A stretch of 64,000 bases of DNA from Xenorhabdus bovienii SS-2004 (lineage in GTDB: Bacteria; Pseudomonadota; Gammaproteobacteria; Enterobacterales; Enterobacteriaceae), in NCBI RefSeq assembly GCF_000027225.1, contig NC_013892.1, positions 2,108,001-2,172,000 of the forward strand, in the 5' to 3' direction. This document shows positions 38,614 to 47,040 of this stretch, piece after piece (position 1 is the stretch's first letter; each line of letters opens with the position of its first letter). Both the position numbers and the translations under genes were made by a program. Under the pieces are notes generated by a model. That model saw only the letters and a program-made list of their open reading frames with translations, made no database searches and was not told the DNA's origin.

Positions 38614-39588
38614 ATGGCTAAAATAACCATTGTTGCGCCAGCCAATACTATGTGCAATTTAGACACAAAAATGATAGATGTTGGCCTTAAAAATCTATCA
38701 AATCTTGGGTACGTAGTTTCAATCAACGACGAATCTTTCTTTGACACCGAAAATATTGCCGGAACTACTGCTCAACGTGCGTCTAGTATAAATCGGGCAA
38801 TACTAAGTGAAAATACAGATATTATTATGGCAGTTTTTGGCGGCTACAATTGTAATGATTTACTCGAACACATTGATTTCATAGAGCTCCATCGTACTAA
38901 TAAAGTATTAATTGGGTATAGTGATATCACTGCCTTACTTAACGCCTACTATGCGGTTACTGGTGGAGTTAGCTTTCATGGTCCTGGATTTGGAACCTTT
39001 TGCAACCCAAGCTTACCAGCCGAAACGGTTAATGGTTTTACCAAAGCGCTAAGGCTGACAAATATAGAAGAGAGACTTATTCAACCCCAAATGACAGCTA
39101 GTGACTTATGGTTCTTGAAAAGTGGTTTCGGCCCTAGGGAATGGAAATCTCACCCTGAATGGCGGACTATTAATGAAGGGGAAATTAAAGGCATACTAAT
39201 CGGCGGGAATATTGAGTCTTTGGTAAACCTTATCGGAACTAAATACTGTCCGGACTTCGACAATAAAATCCTATTACTTGAGTCAGGTTTTAATACCGAT
39301 CCGAGCCAATTCAGAATGTGGGTATCCCACCTTAAAGCATGCGGCATATTTGATAAAATTTCCGGCTTGTTAATTGGAAACTTTACTGAGTGTTCTAGAA
39401 AAAGGTTTAGTCCCTCATATTTAGATAATCTGATTTCAGAGTTTGTTCCGGAAATTGTTCCTACACTTGTTAATTTCTCGTCTTCACACACAGATCCAAT
39501 ATTGACCTTACCAATCGGCGGTTTCATTCATATGAAATTAAGTAACAAACAAAATGAAATCTGTATGTCCGTACCGGAAATACCCTAA
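38614..39588 (+). CDS. MccF-type LD-carboxypeptidase (S66), probable self-immunity
   Basis: A 324-aa serine peptidase of family S66. The nucleophile lies in LIGYSDITALLNAYY (Ser near residue 110), preceded by AVFGGYNCNDLLEHID. The catalytic Glu is probably in ILIGGNIESLVNLIGT or ILLLESG, and the His is in SSSHTDPILTLPIGG near the C-terminus. The family contains murein LD-carboxypeptidase LdcA and the microcin C immunity protein MccF, which cuts the amide bond between the aminoacyl group and the nucleotide of processed microcin C. Length and motifs fit the MccF branch better than LdcA. Next to a second LeuRS it suggests detoxification of an aminoacyl-nucleotide analogue made by this cluster. 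The ATG is preceded by AGGTG. Branch assignment would need a tree. Confidence 0.82.
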   Translation: MAKITIVAPANTMCNLDTKMIDVGLKNLSNLGYVVSINDESFFDTENIAGTTAQRASSINRAILSENTDIIMAVFGGYNCNDLLEHIDFIELHRTNKVLIGYSDITALLNAYYAVTGGVSFHGPGFGTFCNPSLPAETVNGFTKALRLTNIEERLIQPQMTASDLWFLKSGFGPREWKSHPEWRTINEGEIKGILIGGNIESLVNLIGTKYCPDFDNKILLLESGFNTDPSQFRMWVSHLKACGIFDKISGLLIGNFTECSRKRFSPSYLDNLISEFVPEIVPTLVNFSSSHTDPILTLPIGGFIHMKLSNKQNEICMSVPEIP

Positions 39589-39624
39589 TTTTTCAATAGA
39601 TAATAACATCAAACGCGAGGATAT

Positions 39625-40380
39625 ATGAACAATAACTTAATTGTAGATCCAAATAAATTTATTTCGTATTTACGCGCTAGTGGGTACTTACAAGTCGAAT
39701 CAGTTCCAAAAACTGTTATTATGGTTTTTTTGGAAAGTCTAATGGAACACTGCAAAGAGATTTATGACTTAAATAAAATAGAAGGGTTTAATGCTGGAGA
39801 ACTTTATGTTCTATCAGACAATGAATCTGTAGGAATTTTTTATTGTAGAGGAATAGGAGCTCCTGTCGCAGTTATAAATCTGGAAGAGTTAATCGCATTT
39901 GGAGTACAAAATTTTATAGTTGTGGGAACGGCTGGAGCTCTCAACCCTAACCTTTCCATTGCAGATATTGTTCTATGTGATAGTGCCCTAAGAGACGAAG
40001 GGACATCAAAACACTATGTTTCTGACGGGCAAATATCTTTACCAACGGAAAAGTGGCATAAAGACCTTAAACTTTGCTTCAGTAAGCATATACCATCTAT
40101 TACTGAAGGTAGAACTTGGACTACTGATGCACCTTATCGAGAGACCAAATCAAAAGTTACGAGCTTACAGCAGCAAGGGGTATTGTGCGTAGAAATGGAA
40201 GCATCAGCCCTGTTTGTTGTGGCCGGATTCCATAAAGTCAATATCGCATCCGCATTTGTTATTAGCGACTCATTGGCAGACCTAAAGTGGACTCCTGGTT
40301 TTTTTTCCAACAAAGTGACTGATTCACTGATTTGCCTTATTAAGCATTCAATAAATTTCTTACATAATAAAAAGGACTAA
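39625..40380 (+). CDS. Nucleoside phosphorylase family protein
   Basis: A 251-aa member of the PNP/uridine-phosphorylase family. It shows the FIVVGTAGALNPNLSIADIV segment (the GxAGgl.. phosphate-binding region), the conserved VLCVEMEASALFVVA motif with the ribose-binding Met-Glu, and AFVISDSL near the C-terminus with the catalytic Asp position. Family members split nucleosides with phosphate into base and ribose-1-phosphate, or run the reverse reaction. In this cluster it could swap or remove a nucleobase during synthesis of a nucleotide product, or salvage the degraded one (inference). GCGAGG precedes the ATG. The downstream VOC gene begins 2 bases after its stop, so the pair is probably co-translated. 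Confidence 0.85.
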   Translation: MNNNLIVDPNKFISYLRASGYLQVESVPKTVIMVFLESLMEHCKEIYDLNKIEGFNAGELYVLSDNESVGIFYCRGIGAPVAVINLEELIAFGVQNFIVVGTAGALNPNLSIADIVLCDSALRDEGTSKHYVSDGQISLPTEKWHKDLKLCFSKHIPSITEGRTWTTDAPYRETKSKVTSLQQQGVLCVEMEASALFVVAGFHKVNIASAFVISDSLADLKWTPGFFSNKVTDSLICLIKHSINFLHNKKD

Positions 40381-40382
40381 TT

Positions 40383-40973
40383 ATGTTAGATATAGTTGAA
40401 TTTGGTCATATAAATATTGTTGTAGATGATATCGACGATGCAACAAGATTTTATCAATCTTTATTTAGATTTGAGCTGGTACAGTCATTTCCACATTTTC
40501 AGAACTCAGGTTTTGCTAAAGGTGCTGGTTTTTTGGAAGGCTCGGAACAAGTAGTTGTTGCTATAAATTTTCTTAAAATACCTAATACTACAGTTTATTT
40601 AGAAATCATTAGCTACATTAATCCCAAGCCAATTAATCCACCTCAAACATTTTTGCCAAATGAATTGGGAGGGCCTAGACATATAGCGTTACGTGTGAGG
40701 GACATTGCCAGTGCATACGAGAAAATCAAGTCTTTTCCCGGTGTTTCTCTCATCAATCCTAACTCGGATTATAAACCCTTTCAATTGGATCCGGTATGTC
40801 CCGACGATTTTACCTTCGCAAATGCAGAGCTCGAATCAGATTTAGATCTGAAACTAAAGTCGTCAACAATTTCCAGCTCAATTAGTTTTGTCTACTTCAC
40901 CGATAAATTTGGTGTTATGTGGGAACTGGAAGAGGAACCAACAGGTGCTGATGATCCAGCATTATCTGTCTAG
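40383..40973 (+). CDS. VOC-family (glyoxalase/dioxygenase fold) protein
   Basis: A 196-aa protein with two beta-alpha-beta-beta-beta units of the vicinal oxygen chelate fold. Candidate metal ligands are the His in FGHINIVVDDIDDATRFYQ near the N-terminus, the Glu in VYLEIISY, the His in PRHIALRVRDI, and the Glu in MWELEEEP near the C-terminus. All four usual positions are therefore filled and the protein is probably a metalloenzyme. The family covers glyoxalases, ring-cleaving dioxygenases, epimerases and antibiotic-binding resistance proteins; the reaction cannot be named. It lies 2 bases after the phosphorylase gene and 21 bases before a second VOC gene. Confidence 0.8.
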   Translation: MLDIVEFGHINIVVDDIDDATRFYQSLFRFELVQSFPHFQNSGFAKGAGFLEGSEQVVVAINFLKIPNTTVYLEIISYINPKPINPPQTFLPNELGGPRHIALRVRDIASAYEKIKSFPGVSLINPNSDYKPFQLDPVCPDDFTFANAELESDLDLKLKSSTISSSISFVYFTDKFGVMWELEEEPTGADDPALSV

Positions 40974-40994
40974 CATTTTTAGATAGGAGAACAC

Positions 40995-41408
40995 ATGCGA
41001 ATTGCACACACAATGTTAAGAGTTTCTAACCTAGTTCAATCCATTAAATTTTATACCAAAATACTAAATATGGATTTACTTGTATGTAAGGATTTTCCGG
41101 ATGGTAAATTCACCATTGCTTATGTTGGATATGGCGGAGAATTTGATAGCGCCTTGATTGAATTGACTCATAACTGGGAGACTAATAAATATGAACTCGG
41201 AAATGGATTCGGTCACATTGCAATCTATACCGATGATGTGTTCGCTATATGTGATCGGATAATTGCAAGTGGCGGAAATGTTGTGCGAATGCCTGGACCC
41301 AAAAAATATGGGTCAACAATAATTGCATTTGCAACCGATCCTGATGGTTACAAGATTGAATTCGTAGAGTGCGAAAAAGAAATAAAGAAAAGTCCTAATG
41401 AAAAATAA
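40995..41408 (+). CDS. GloA-like lactoylglutathione lyase (VOC family)
   Basis: A 137-aa protein that closely follows bacterial glyoxalase I along its whole length: MRIAHTMLRVSNLVQSIKFY at the N-terminus, YVGYGGEFDSALIELTHNW, GFGHIAIYTDDV, and FATDPDGYKIEFVE at the end. The four metal-binding positions (His5, Glu in IELTHNW, His in GHIAI, Glu in KIEFVE) are conserved. GloA converts the glutathione hemithioacetal of methylglyoxal into S-lactoylglutathione. Inside a biosynthetic island it may act on a pathway intermediate or remove a toxic aldehyde (inference). AGGAG lies upstream of the ATG. Confidence 0.85.
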   Translation: MRIAHTMLRVSNLVQSIKFYTKILNMDLLVCKDFPDGKFTIAYVGYGGEFDSALIELTHNWETNKYELGNGFGHIAIYTDDVFAICDRIIASGGNVVRMPGPKKYGSTIIAFATDPDGYKIEFVECEKEIKKSPNEK

Positions 41409-41430
41409 GTTATAGGTGGTATTTAAGTAT

Positions 41431-43896
41431 ATGTCCATGAAAATAAATAAAACATATAGTGCGAGAGATGTTGAAAAAGAAGCACAATCATACTGGTCAT
41501 CAGCAAAAACCTTTCTTGCAGATGAACATAACCCAGGGGAAAAATTCTATTCTCTTTGTATGTTTCCCTATCCTAGTGGCAATATTCATATGGGGCATGT
41601 AAGGAATTACTCCATAGGTGATGCTATTATTCGTTATCAAAAAATGTGTGGAAAAAACGTATTTCAGCCTATGGGATGGGATGCTTTCGGATTGCCTGCC
41701 GAGAATGCTGCTATTAAAAATAATACTCACCCTGCATCTTGGACGTACAAGAATATAAACAACATGCGAAAGCAATTAAAGCAAATGGGGTACGGGTACG
41801 ATTGGTCTAGAGAAATAGCCACGTGTTCTCCTGATTATTACCGATGGGAGCAGTGGCTATTCCTTAGATTATATGAGAAAGGACTAGCGTATAAGAAGAA
41901 ATCTGTAGTGAACTGGGACCCTGTGGATGAGACCGTCCTTGCCAATGAACAAGTTATAAATGGGCGAGGGTGGCGTTCAGATGCTTTAGTAGAAAAAAGA
42001 GAAATCTCACAATGGTTTTTAAAAATCACGGATTACGCAGAAGAATTGCTAGATGGCTTGAACCACTTGGAAGAATGGCCTGTTCAAGTTAAAACGATGC
42101 AAAAAAACTGGATTGGTAAATCTACAGGAGTTCAAGTTAGTTTCAAGATTAAAGGCACAGGAAATACAGTAGAAGTATTTACGTCCAGGCCTGACACCAT
42201 TTTTGGTTGCAGCTTTATAGCGCTAGCACCAGATCACTCCTTTGCACGAGAATTATCTGAACGAGAGCCCGATATAAAGCTTTTTGCAGATAAGTGTATG
42301 CAGATGTCTACTGCTGAATCTGATTTAGCGACACTGACAAAGAAAGGCATTCAAACAGACTGCATAGCTATTAATCCGTTGAATGGCGAAGAAGTGCCAA
42401 TATGGATAGCCAATTACATTTTGTCGAGCTACGGTACAGGAGCCATAATGGGTGTTCCAGCCCATGATGAACGCGATCACGAGTTTGCCGGCCTCTATGA
42501 TTTACCCGTTAAGCACGTCATAAAACCTGTTGATAAAGAAAGTGCCAATATTGAGGGCTTATTTACAGGTAAAGGAATTTTAATAAACTCTGGGGAGTTC
42601 AATGGGCTGGTGAGTGATGACGCTATCGAGGGAGTTACTCAAAAACTAAGGGAAATAAAGGCAGGAACATTCGAAACCAAATACAGGCTTCGCGATTGGG
42701 GAGTATCTCGCCAACGTTATTGGGGGGCTCCAATTCCAATTATATACTGCGATGATTGTGGGACTGTACCTGTACCTGAAAATGATCTTCCCGTAGTGCT
42801 ACCAAAAGAATTTGAATTCACAGATAAATCCAATGTGCTTAAAAACATACCTGAATTTTACAATGTTAAGTGCCCCAGTTGTGGAAAATGTGCAGTTAGA
42901 GAAACAGACACTTTTGACACCTTTGTCGAGTCTTCTTGGTATTCCGCTCGATTTACATGTGCTGACCAACCGAACATGATGTTAGACGAGAGAGCTGATT
43001 ATTGGGCGCCAGTAGATTTATACATAGGAGGCATAGAACACGCAATTTTACACTTACTGTATGCTAGATTTATTCACAAAGTAATGCGTGATGAAGGCTT
43101 GTTAACATCGGATGAGCCGTTTGTCCGTCTATTTACTCAGGGAATGGTGCTTAAAGATGGTAGCAAAATGTCAAAATCGAAAGGAAATGTAGTGAACCCT
43201 CAAGATTATATTGACAACTATGGTGCAGATACTTTGCGTCTATTTATGATGTTCAGCGCACCTCCTGAGCAGCAGCTTGAATGGTCAGACTCCGGGGTCG
43301 ATGGTGCACATAGATTTATTAAGAAACTCTGGAATACGGTTCATGGTCATGCCGAACACTGCATGCCCAAGATAATTCATTCAAGTGGAATTGTTACTAT
43401 TGAGCAAAAAAATTTAAGAAGGAAGCTCCATGAAACTCTAAAGAAAGTAACTGATGTTATGGAGACAAGATTAAGCTTCAACACTGCAATTGCAGCTGTT
43501 ATGGAACTTATCAATACATACAATAAGTTTACGGTTAATAGTGAAACAGACAAAGCTGTAGTAAAAGAAGTATTAGACAATGTCGTTATTATGTTATCTC
43601 CTATTATCCCTCACGTTACGCATGTTTTATGGCATGTTCTAGGACATGATAATGCTCTCATTACAGAAGAGTGGCCTAAAGTAGATGAGTTGGCTATTGT
43701 TCAAGATACTGTCACTATCGCAGTCCAAGTAAACGGTAAGTTACGAGCTCAACATCTTATTAGTGTGGATGCATCAGAGGAAATGATAAAGGATAAACTG
43801 TTCACTCTAAAAGAAGTCCAGAAACATATTGAAGGGAAAACTGTGAAGCGCACCGTTATTGTTCCCAATAGACTCGTGAATATAGTTACATCTTAA
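41431..43896 (+). CDS. leuS: Leucyl-tRNA synthetase, second (island) copy, probable target-based resistance
   Basis: A complete class I LeuRS of 821 aa. It has HMGH (in PYPSGNIHMGHVRNY), the CP1 editing domain (TSRPDTIFGCSF and GVPAHDERDHEF with the conserved Asp), KMSKS (DGSKMSKSKGNV), and the C-terminal LeuRS domain (AVQVNGKLRAQ). So it should charge tRNA-Leu. I start at the ATG at 41431, with AGGTGG 11 bases upstream; the GTG at 41416 overlaps that site. It is somewhat shorter than the roughly 860-aa housekeeping enzyme of Enterobacterales and AT-rich, so it is a horizontally acquired extra copy. Extra LeuRS copies protect producers of agrocin 84 from their own leucyl-adenylate mimic; the same role is the best reading here. 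A terminator follows at 43947-43979. Confidence 0.92.
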   Translation: MSMKINKTYSARDVEKEAQSYWSSAKTFLADEHNPGEKFYSLCMFPYPSGNIHMGHVRNYSIGDAIIRYQKMCGKNVFQPMGWDAFGLPAENAAIKNNTHPASWTYKNINNMRKQLKQMGYGYDWSREIATCSPDYYRWEQWLFLRLYEKGLAYKKKSVVNWDPVDETVLANEQVINGRGWRSDALVEKREISQWFLKITDYAEELLDGLNHLEEWPVQVKTMQKNWIGKSTGVQVSFKIKGTGNTVEVFTSRPDTIFGCSFIALAPDHSFARELSEREPDIKLFADKCMQMSTAESDLATLTKKGIQTDCIAINPLNGEEVPIWIANYILSSYGTGAIMGVPAHDERDHEFAGLYDLPVKHVIKPVDKESANIEGLFTGKGILINSGEFNGLVSDDAIEGVTQKLREIKAGTFETKYRLRDWGVSRQRYWGAPIPIIYCDDCGTVPVPENDLPVVLPKEFEFTDKSNVLKNIPEFYNVKCPSCGKCAVRETDTFDTFVESSWYSARFTCADQPNMMLDERADYWAPVDLYIGGIEHAILHLLYARFIHKVMRDEGLLTSDEPFVRLFTQGMVLKDGSKMSKSKGNVVNPQDYIDNYGADTLRLFMMFSAPPEQQLEWSDSGVDGAHRFIKKLWNTVHGHAEHCMPKIIHSSGIVTIEQKNLRRKLHETLKKVTDVMETRLSFNTAIAAVMELINTYNKFTVNSETDKAVVKEVLDNVVIMLSPIIPHVTHVLWHVLGHDNALITEEWPKVDELAIVQDTVTIAVQVNGKLRAQHLISVDASEEMIKDKLFTLKEVQKHIEGKTVKRTVIVPNRLVNIVTS

Positions 43897-43946
43897 TTAT
43901 CACACGTAACCCGTAAGATGTACTAGCCAAAATTATTCTTTTCAGT

Positions 43947-43979
43947 AGGAATAACTCTTATTAAATTGGAGTTATTCCT
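43947..43979 (+). terminator. Rho-independent terminator after leuS
   Basis: An 11-bp perfect stem (43947-43957 with 43969-43979) and an 11-base loop are followed by a short T-run. It lies 51 bases after the leuS stop and 65 bases before the ProRS-like gene. It may be a full stop or a partial one that lowers expression of the last two genes. Confidence 0.7.
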
Positions 43980-44043
43980 TTTGTAGGTGAATTTTTACTG
44001 ATATAGAGATCTGACAAGATAATAAATAATATTGGAGGTCCAC

Positions 44044-45195
44044 GTGAGGCTAACTAAACAACTATTTCTTGAAAAATATCGATTACCTAAAATTCTAAAC
44101 CAGAATTCAACTATGTCTTTATTGAGTTCTGGGCCTTTTTATCAAATGGTAGAAAAGGGAATACCCTTATTCTTACCTATTGGTAATAAGATATTAACTG
44201 CTATTGAGCGTTGCTGTATTAAAGAGGCCGAAAAATTTGAATTCAACCATATAGATATGACCCAAATAATCCCGACTGATATCTTATCATTGGGTGAGCA
44301 ATTCCATGACGGTTTTCTAGATCAATTTGTCTTCCTGAAAGGTAAAATGGAACGCTATCATTTGCTATCAACTCCAGAACCGTTATTATTAAATTTCCTT
44401 AAGGAGGGGCTTCAAAGTTACAGACAACTACCAATAAAAATGATGTTTTCCGCCAAATTTTATCGGCAGCTCAGCCAGGTTCAAGGTATTCTCAAAACAA
44501 GAGAGTTCAGAATGCTTGCTGGTGCTTGTTTACATGAGAGGGTATCTGAAAAGGAATTGGCTATTGAGTTCTTTCATAAATACACACTACATTTAGCCAA
44601 TGTATTTTCTATACCTATAGAGTTCACTTATAATGAAGAAAGTAAATTTTACGAGTATTTCTATATTCATACTGATGGTGAGGAACTCTTTAATGATGTT
44701 TCTGCTGTGAGTTTGGCAATGGCGTATGAATATGGTCAAGAAAAAAAAGTGATTGCCCGCTATTGCAGCAATTCAAATAGGAATATGAACGCCCAATTCG
44801 TAACTTATGGGCTGGGGCTTCAAAGGTTATTTTTTGTGATCCTCGATTGCTATCGAGATAATAAAGGGTTCAACTTACCAAAGCCAGTACGCCCATTTGA
44901 TATTGCTATAATTCCCCTACGAGATGAAGACATATCGAGGTGCTTGGAGTTTGCAAATTGTTTACAAATCCCACCAGATCGAATGTTGATAGATGATCGA
45001 TGCAAGACTCAGGTATTCGAAAAAGAACGTTTTGCTGATTACCTTGGTATTCCTCAAAAACTCTTTATTAGCAATCAGGAAGTATTTGTCAAGAACAGGG
45101 ATACTGGCACGTTTTTAAAAGAAGTATTCCAGCTATCCGATATTAAAAAAGAAAGCTGTAGTTTCTTTAATATCCAACCATATGCACAAAACTGA
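44044..45195 (+). CDS. ProRS-like class IIa synthetase homologue without editing domain
   Basis: A 383-aa class II synthetase-like protein related to prolyl-tRNA synthetase. GIPLFLPIGNKILTAIE corresponds to motif 1; YRQLPIKMMFSAKFYRQLS with LKTREFRMLAGACLHE corresponds to motif 2 of ProRS (SYRQLP...R...REF.M.DAYSFH), and YGLGLQRLFFVIL to motif 3. A reduced anticodon-binding-like domain begins near VRPFDIAIIPL. The inserted editing domain of bacterial ProRS and much of the C-terminus are missing, and motif 2 has Tyr-Arg where ProRS has Phe-Arg. I choose the GTG at 44044, because GGAGG lies 5 bases before it. It may activate an amino acid for the product instead of charging tRNA (inference). 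It lies between LeuRS and the exporter in the island. Confidence 0.8.
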   Translation: MRLTKQLFLEKYRLPKILNQNSTMSLLSSGPFYQMVEKGIPLFLPIGNKILTAIERCCIKEAEKFEFNHIDMTQIIPTDILSLGEQFHDGFLDQFVFLKGKMERYHLLSTPEPLLLNFLKEGLQSYRQLPIKMMFSAKFYRQLSQVQGILKTREFRMLAGACLHERVSEKELAIEFFHKYTLHLANVFSIPIEFTYNEESKFYEYFYIHTDGEELFNDVSAVSLAMAYEYGQEKKVIARYCSNSNRNMNAQFVTYGLGLQRLFFVILDCYRDNKGFNLPKPVRPFDIAIIPLRDEDISRCLEFANCLQIPPDRMLIDDRCKTQVFEKERFADYLGIPQKLFISNQEVFVKNRDTGTFLKEVFQLSDIKKESCSFFNIQPYAQN

Positions 45196-45374
45196 TTCGA
45201 TATAAATTATTTTTCTCGCTATAAAAATTAATAAAACAGTGCGAGACGCGCATAATATAATCATACATCAATCATGTAATTAAATTAACTTATTTTGCAA
45301 GTTTAAGAAATGACATTTAATTGGTTTCGATATTTTTTAATGACACATACTTAACTGATAATAAAGGAATGACA

Positions 45375-46613
45375 ATGATAAATAAAATGATTGGAGCAAT
45401 CTCAATTTATCGAGGGTTATCATCAAATATCTATTTCATCGCTATAGCGAGATTTATTCTTGGTTTAGGAAATTTTATTCTACCTTTTATGATGTTGTTA
45501 CTGACTGAGAAACTCGATTACTCTGTAATAATTGCTGGATCGTTAACAATGGGAGTGACTGGTTCATATTTTATCGGTAGTATTCTAGGAGGTAAATTTT
45601 CAGATAGTATGGGTCATAAGAGAGTTTTGGTATTTGGCGAGCTAGTCGGTTCTCTTATATTGATAGTATGTGGATTTTTTGTATATAACCCTATAGTCAT
45701 ACCTTTGTTCTTATTCGGAACATATTTCTTTTTTGGTCTAGCACTCCCGGCAAGTAACGCATTGGTTGCTGACTTGTCAAACCACAGGAACCGCGATGCT
45801 GTAATGTCCTTAAGTTATCTTGCTTTTAATTTAGGTTCAGCAGTAGGTCCACTTCTTGCTGGATATCTATTTTGGAGTTATACAAGTTGGATATTCTGGG
45901 GGAACGGTTTAGCTGCTCTGATAGGAATATTAACAGTTCTTTTTGGAGTTAATTCTAGTGTTAAAGAAAGGGGAACGTGCCAAACTCAGTTATTGAATAT
46001 CGAGTTGGAAAAACCAGTCATTGGTACCGTTTGGACAGTACTGTCCGAGAGACCAAGAATTATTTTTTTTACATTTTTTTGCTCTCTAATGTGGGTAGTT
46101 ATGAATCAAATGACTATGGCTAGTCCGCTGTATTTGAACTATATATTTGATACTCATGGCCCTATTCTATTTGGACAGCTCTGCACTTTTTCCTGCTTAG
46201 TCGTTGTTGCAATAACACCTATATTAATGAAATTGACTGCCTCCAAGTCGGACATTATAAGCCTTGCGTATTCAAGTGTTATTTTCGCAGTTGGTTACTT
46301 AGTTGTAATGTCAAGCCCAACTATACCAATGCAATTTATCGCATGGTTCTTCTTATCTGCTGGTGAAATTCTTCTTTATACTAAGGAAGGTATATATTTA
46401 GCCAATCAATCACCAAAAAGCCATAGAGGTAGAATTCAAAGTTTTTCAACGTGCATGCGCAATATTTTGCTTATGCCAAGTTTTGTATTAATTGGTTTCA
46501 CAATCGATAAATTTGGATATCAATACACATGGTTACTTATAGTGTCTATTGCCATGTTGGCTGCATTTGGGTTTATGGCTATGGATAAAAAATATGAATC
46601 TTTAAGAACTTAG
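45375..46613 (+). CDS. MFS exporter
   Basis: A 412-aa major facilitator with about 12 membrane helices. The loop 2-3 motif reads GGKFSDSMGHKRVLVFGE, a clear form of the G(x)3-D(x)2-G-(R/H)-(R/K) signature; FNLGSAVGPLLAGYLFW resembles the motif C region of drug/proton antiporters. I start at 45375, with AAGGA 6 bases upstream; the ATG at 45369 is too close to that site. As the last gene of the island it is the likely exporter of the cluster's product, giving both secretion and self-protection (inference). A spacer of 179 bases with no clear terminator separates it from the ProRS-like gene. Confidence 0.85.
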   Translation: MINKMIGAISIYRGLSSNIYFIAIARFILGLGNFILPFMMLLLTEKLDYSVIIAGSLTMGVTGSYFIGSILGGKFSDSMGHKRVLVFGELVGSLILIVCGFFVYNPIVIPLFLFGTYFFFGLALPASNALVADLSNHRNRDAVMSLSYLAFNLGSAVGPLLAGYLFWSYTSWIFWGNGLAALIGILTVLFGVNSSVKERGTCQTQLLNIELEKPVIGTVWTVLSERPRIIFFTFFCSLMWVVMNQMTMASPLYLNYIFDTHGPILFGQLCTFSCLVVVAITPILMKLTASKSDIISLAYSSVIFAVGYLVVMSSPTIPMQFIAWFFLSAGEILLYTKEGIYLANQSPKSHRGRIQSFSTCMRNILLMPSFVLIGFTIDKFGYQYTWLLIVSIAMLAAFGFMAMDKKYESLRT

Positions 46614-46815
46614 AGAGGTGGATCAATAAGATAATTTTTGATTAGCGGGTATTTCTGAAAAGCAGAAGAGAGCTCATATAGGACTCCACTTGAAAAACGG
46701 AAAATATACTACTGTAAGGGCTTCCCCGGCCCGTCAACGATGACTAAAGGGGTAAGATTGCTTTACTATACAAATACTTTATCGCTGAGTTCCAACCTCA
46801 ACATACGCTTAGTCT
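46614..46815. other. Right junction of the island
   Basis: This non-coding stretch between the MFS gene and the araC remnant holds the second copy of the 21-bp repeat (46691-46711). I recognise nothing else in it. It marks the change from AT-rich island DNA to the duplicated araC region. Confidence 0.5.
46691..46711. repeat. 21-bp perfect direct repeat at the right edge of the island
   Basis: Exact copy of 36240-36260, same orientation. It lies 77 bases after the MFS stop codon and 104 bases before the araC remnant. Sequences on either side of the two copies are unrelated. Confidence 0.9.
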
Positions 46816-47040
46816 CATTGAAGTCACCGCCTTAAATGGTGATGAGATGATCATAATGCTGGGTTCGTACAACCAGCCTACTGGTGTCGTTGGCTGTTCT
46901 AAATGACACAATGTCATTTCAGGGATCGCGGTTTTGGCTGCATATGTATTGGGTCGCGTCAAGCTGGCTATTTTCCCGATTAATTGTTGTAACTGAATTT
47001 CAATTTCTGTTGCACCGGATAGGTGATGTAATGATTTCAT
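46816..47040 (-). pseudogene. Truncated duplicate of the AraC-family regulator
   Basis: The first 64 or so codons repeat the start of the AraC protein encoded at 34567-35490 with few changes (MKSLHHLSGATEIEIQLQQL against MKALHHPSGATEIEIQLQQL). After YEPSIMII the sequence jumps to a short piece from the DNA-binding domain (46816-46848, matching about 34757-34790). Some 510 bases in between are deleted and the rest of the gene is missing, so no functional regulator can be made. The promoter region is retained. Confidence 0.9.

Noticed and set aside
41416..41430. GTG start of LeuRS at 41416
   Set aside because: It overlaps the AGGTGG ribosome-binding site; the ATG at 41431 fits better.
36546..46613. 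Classical microcin C (mcc) operon
   Set aside because: No MccB (ThiF-like) adenylyltransferase, no heptapeptide gene and no MccE acetyltransferase were seen; only the MccF-like peptidase is shared.
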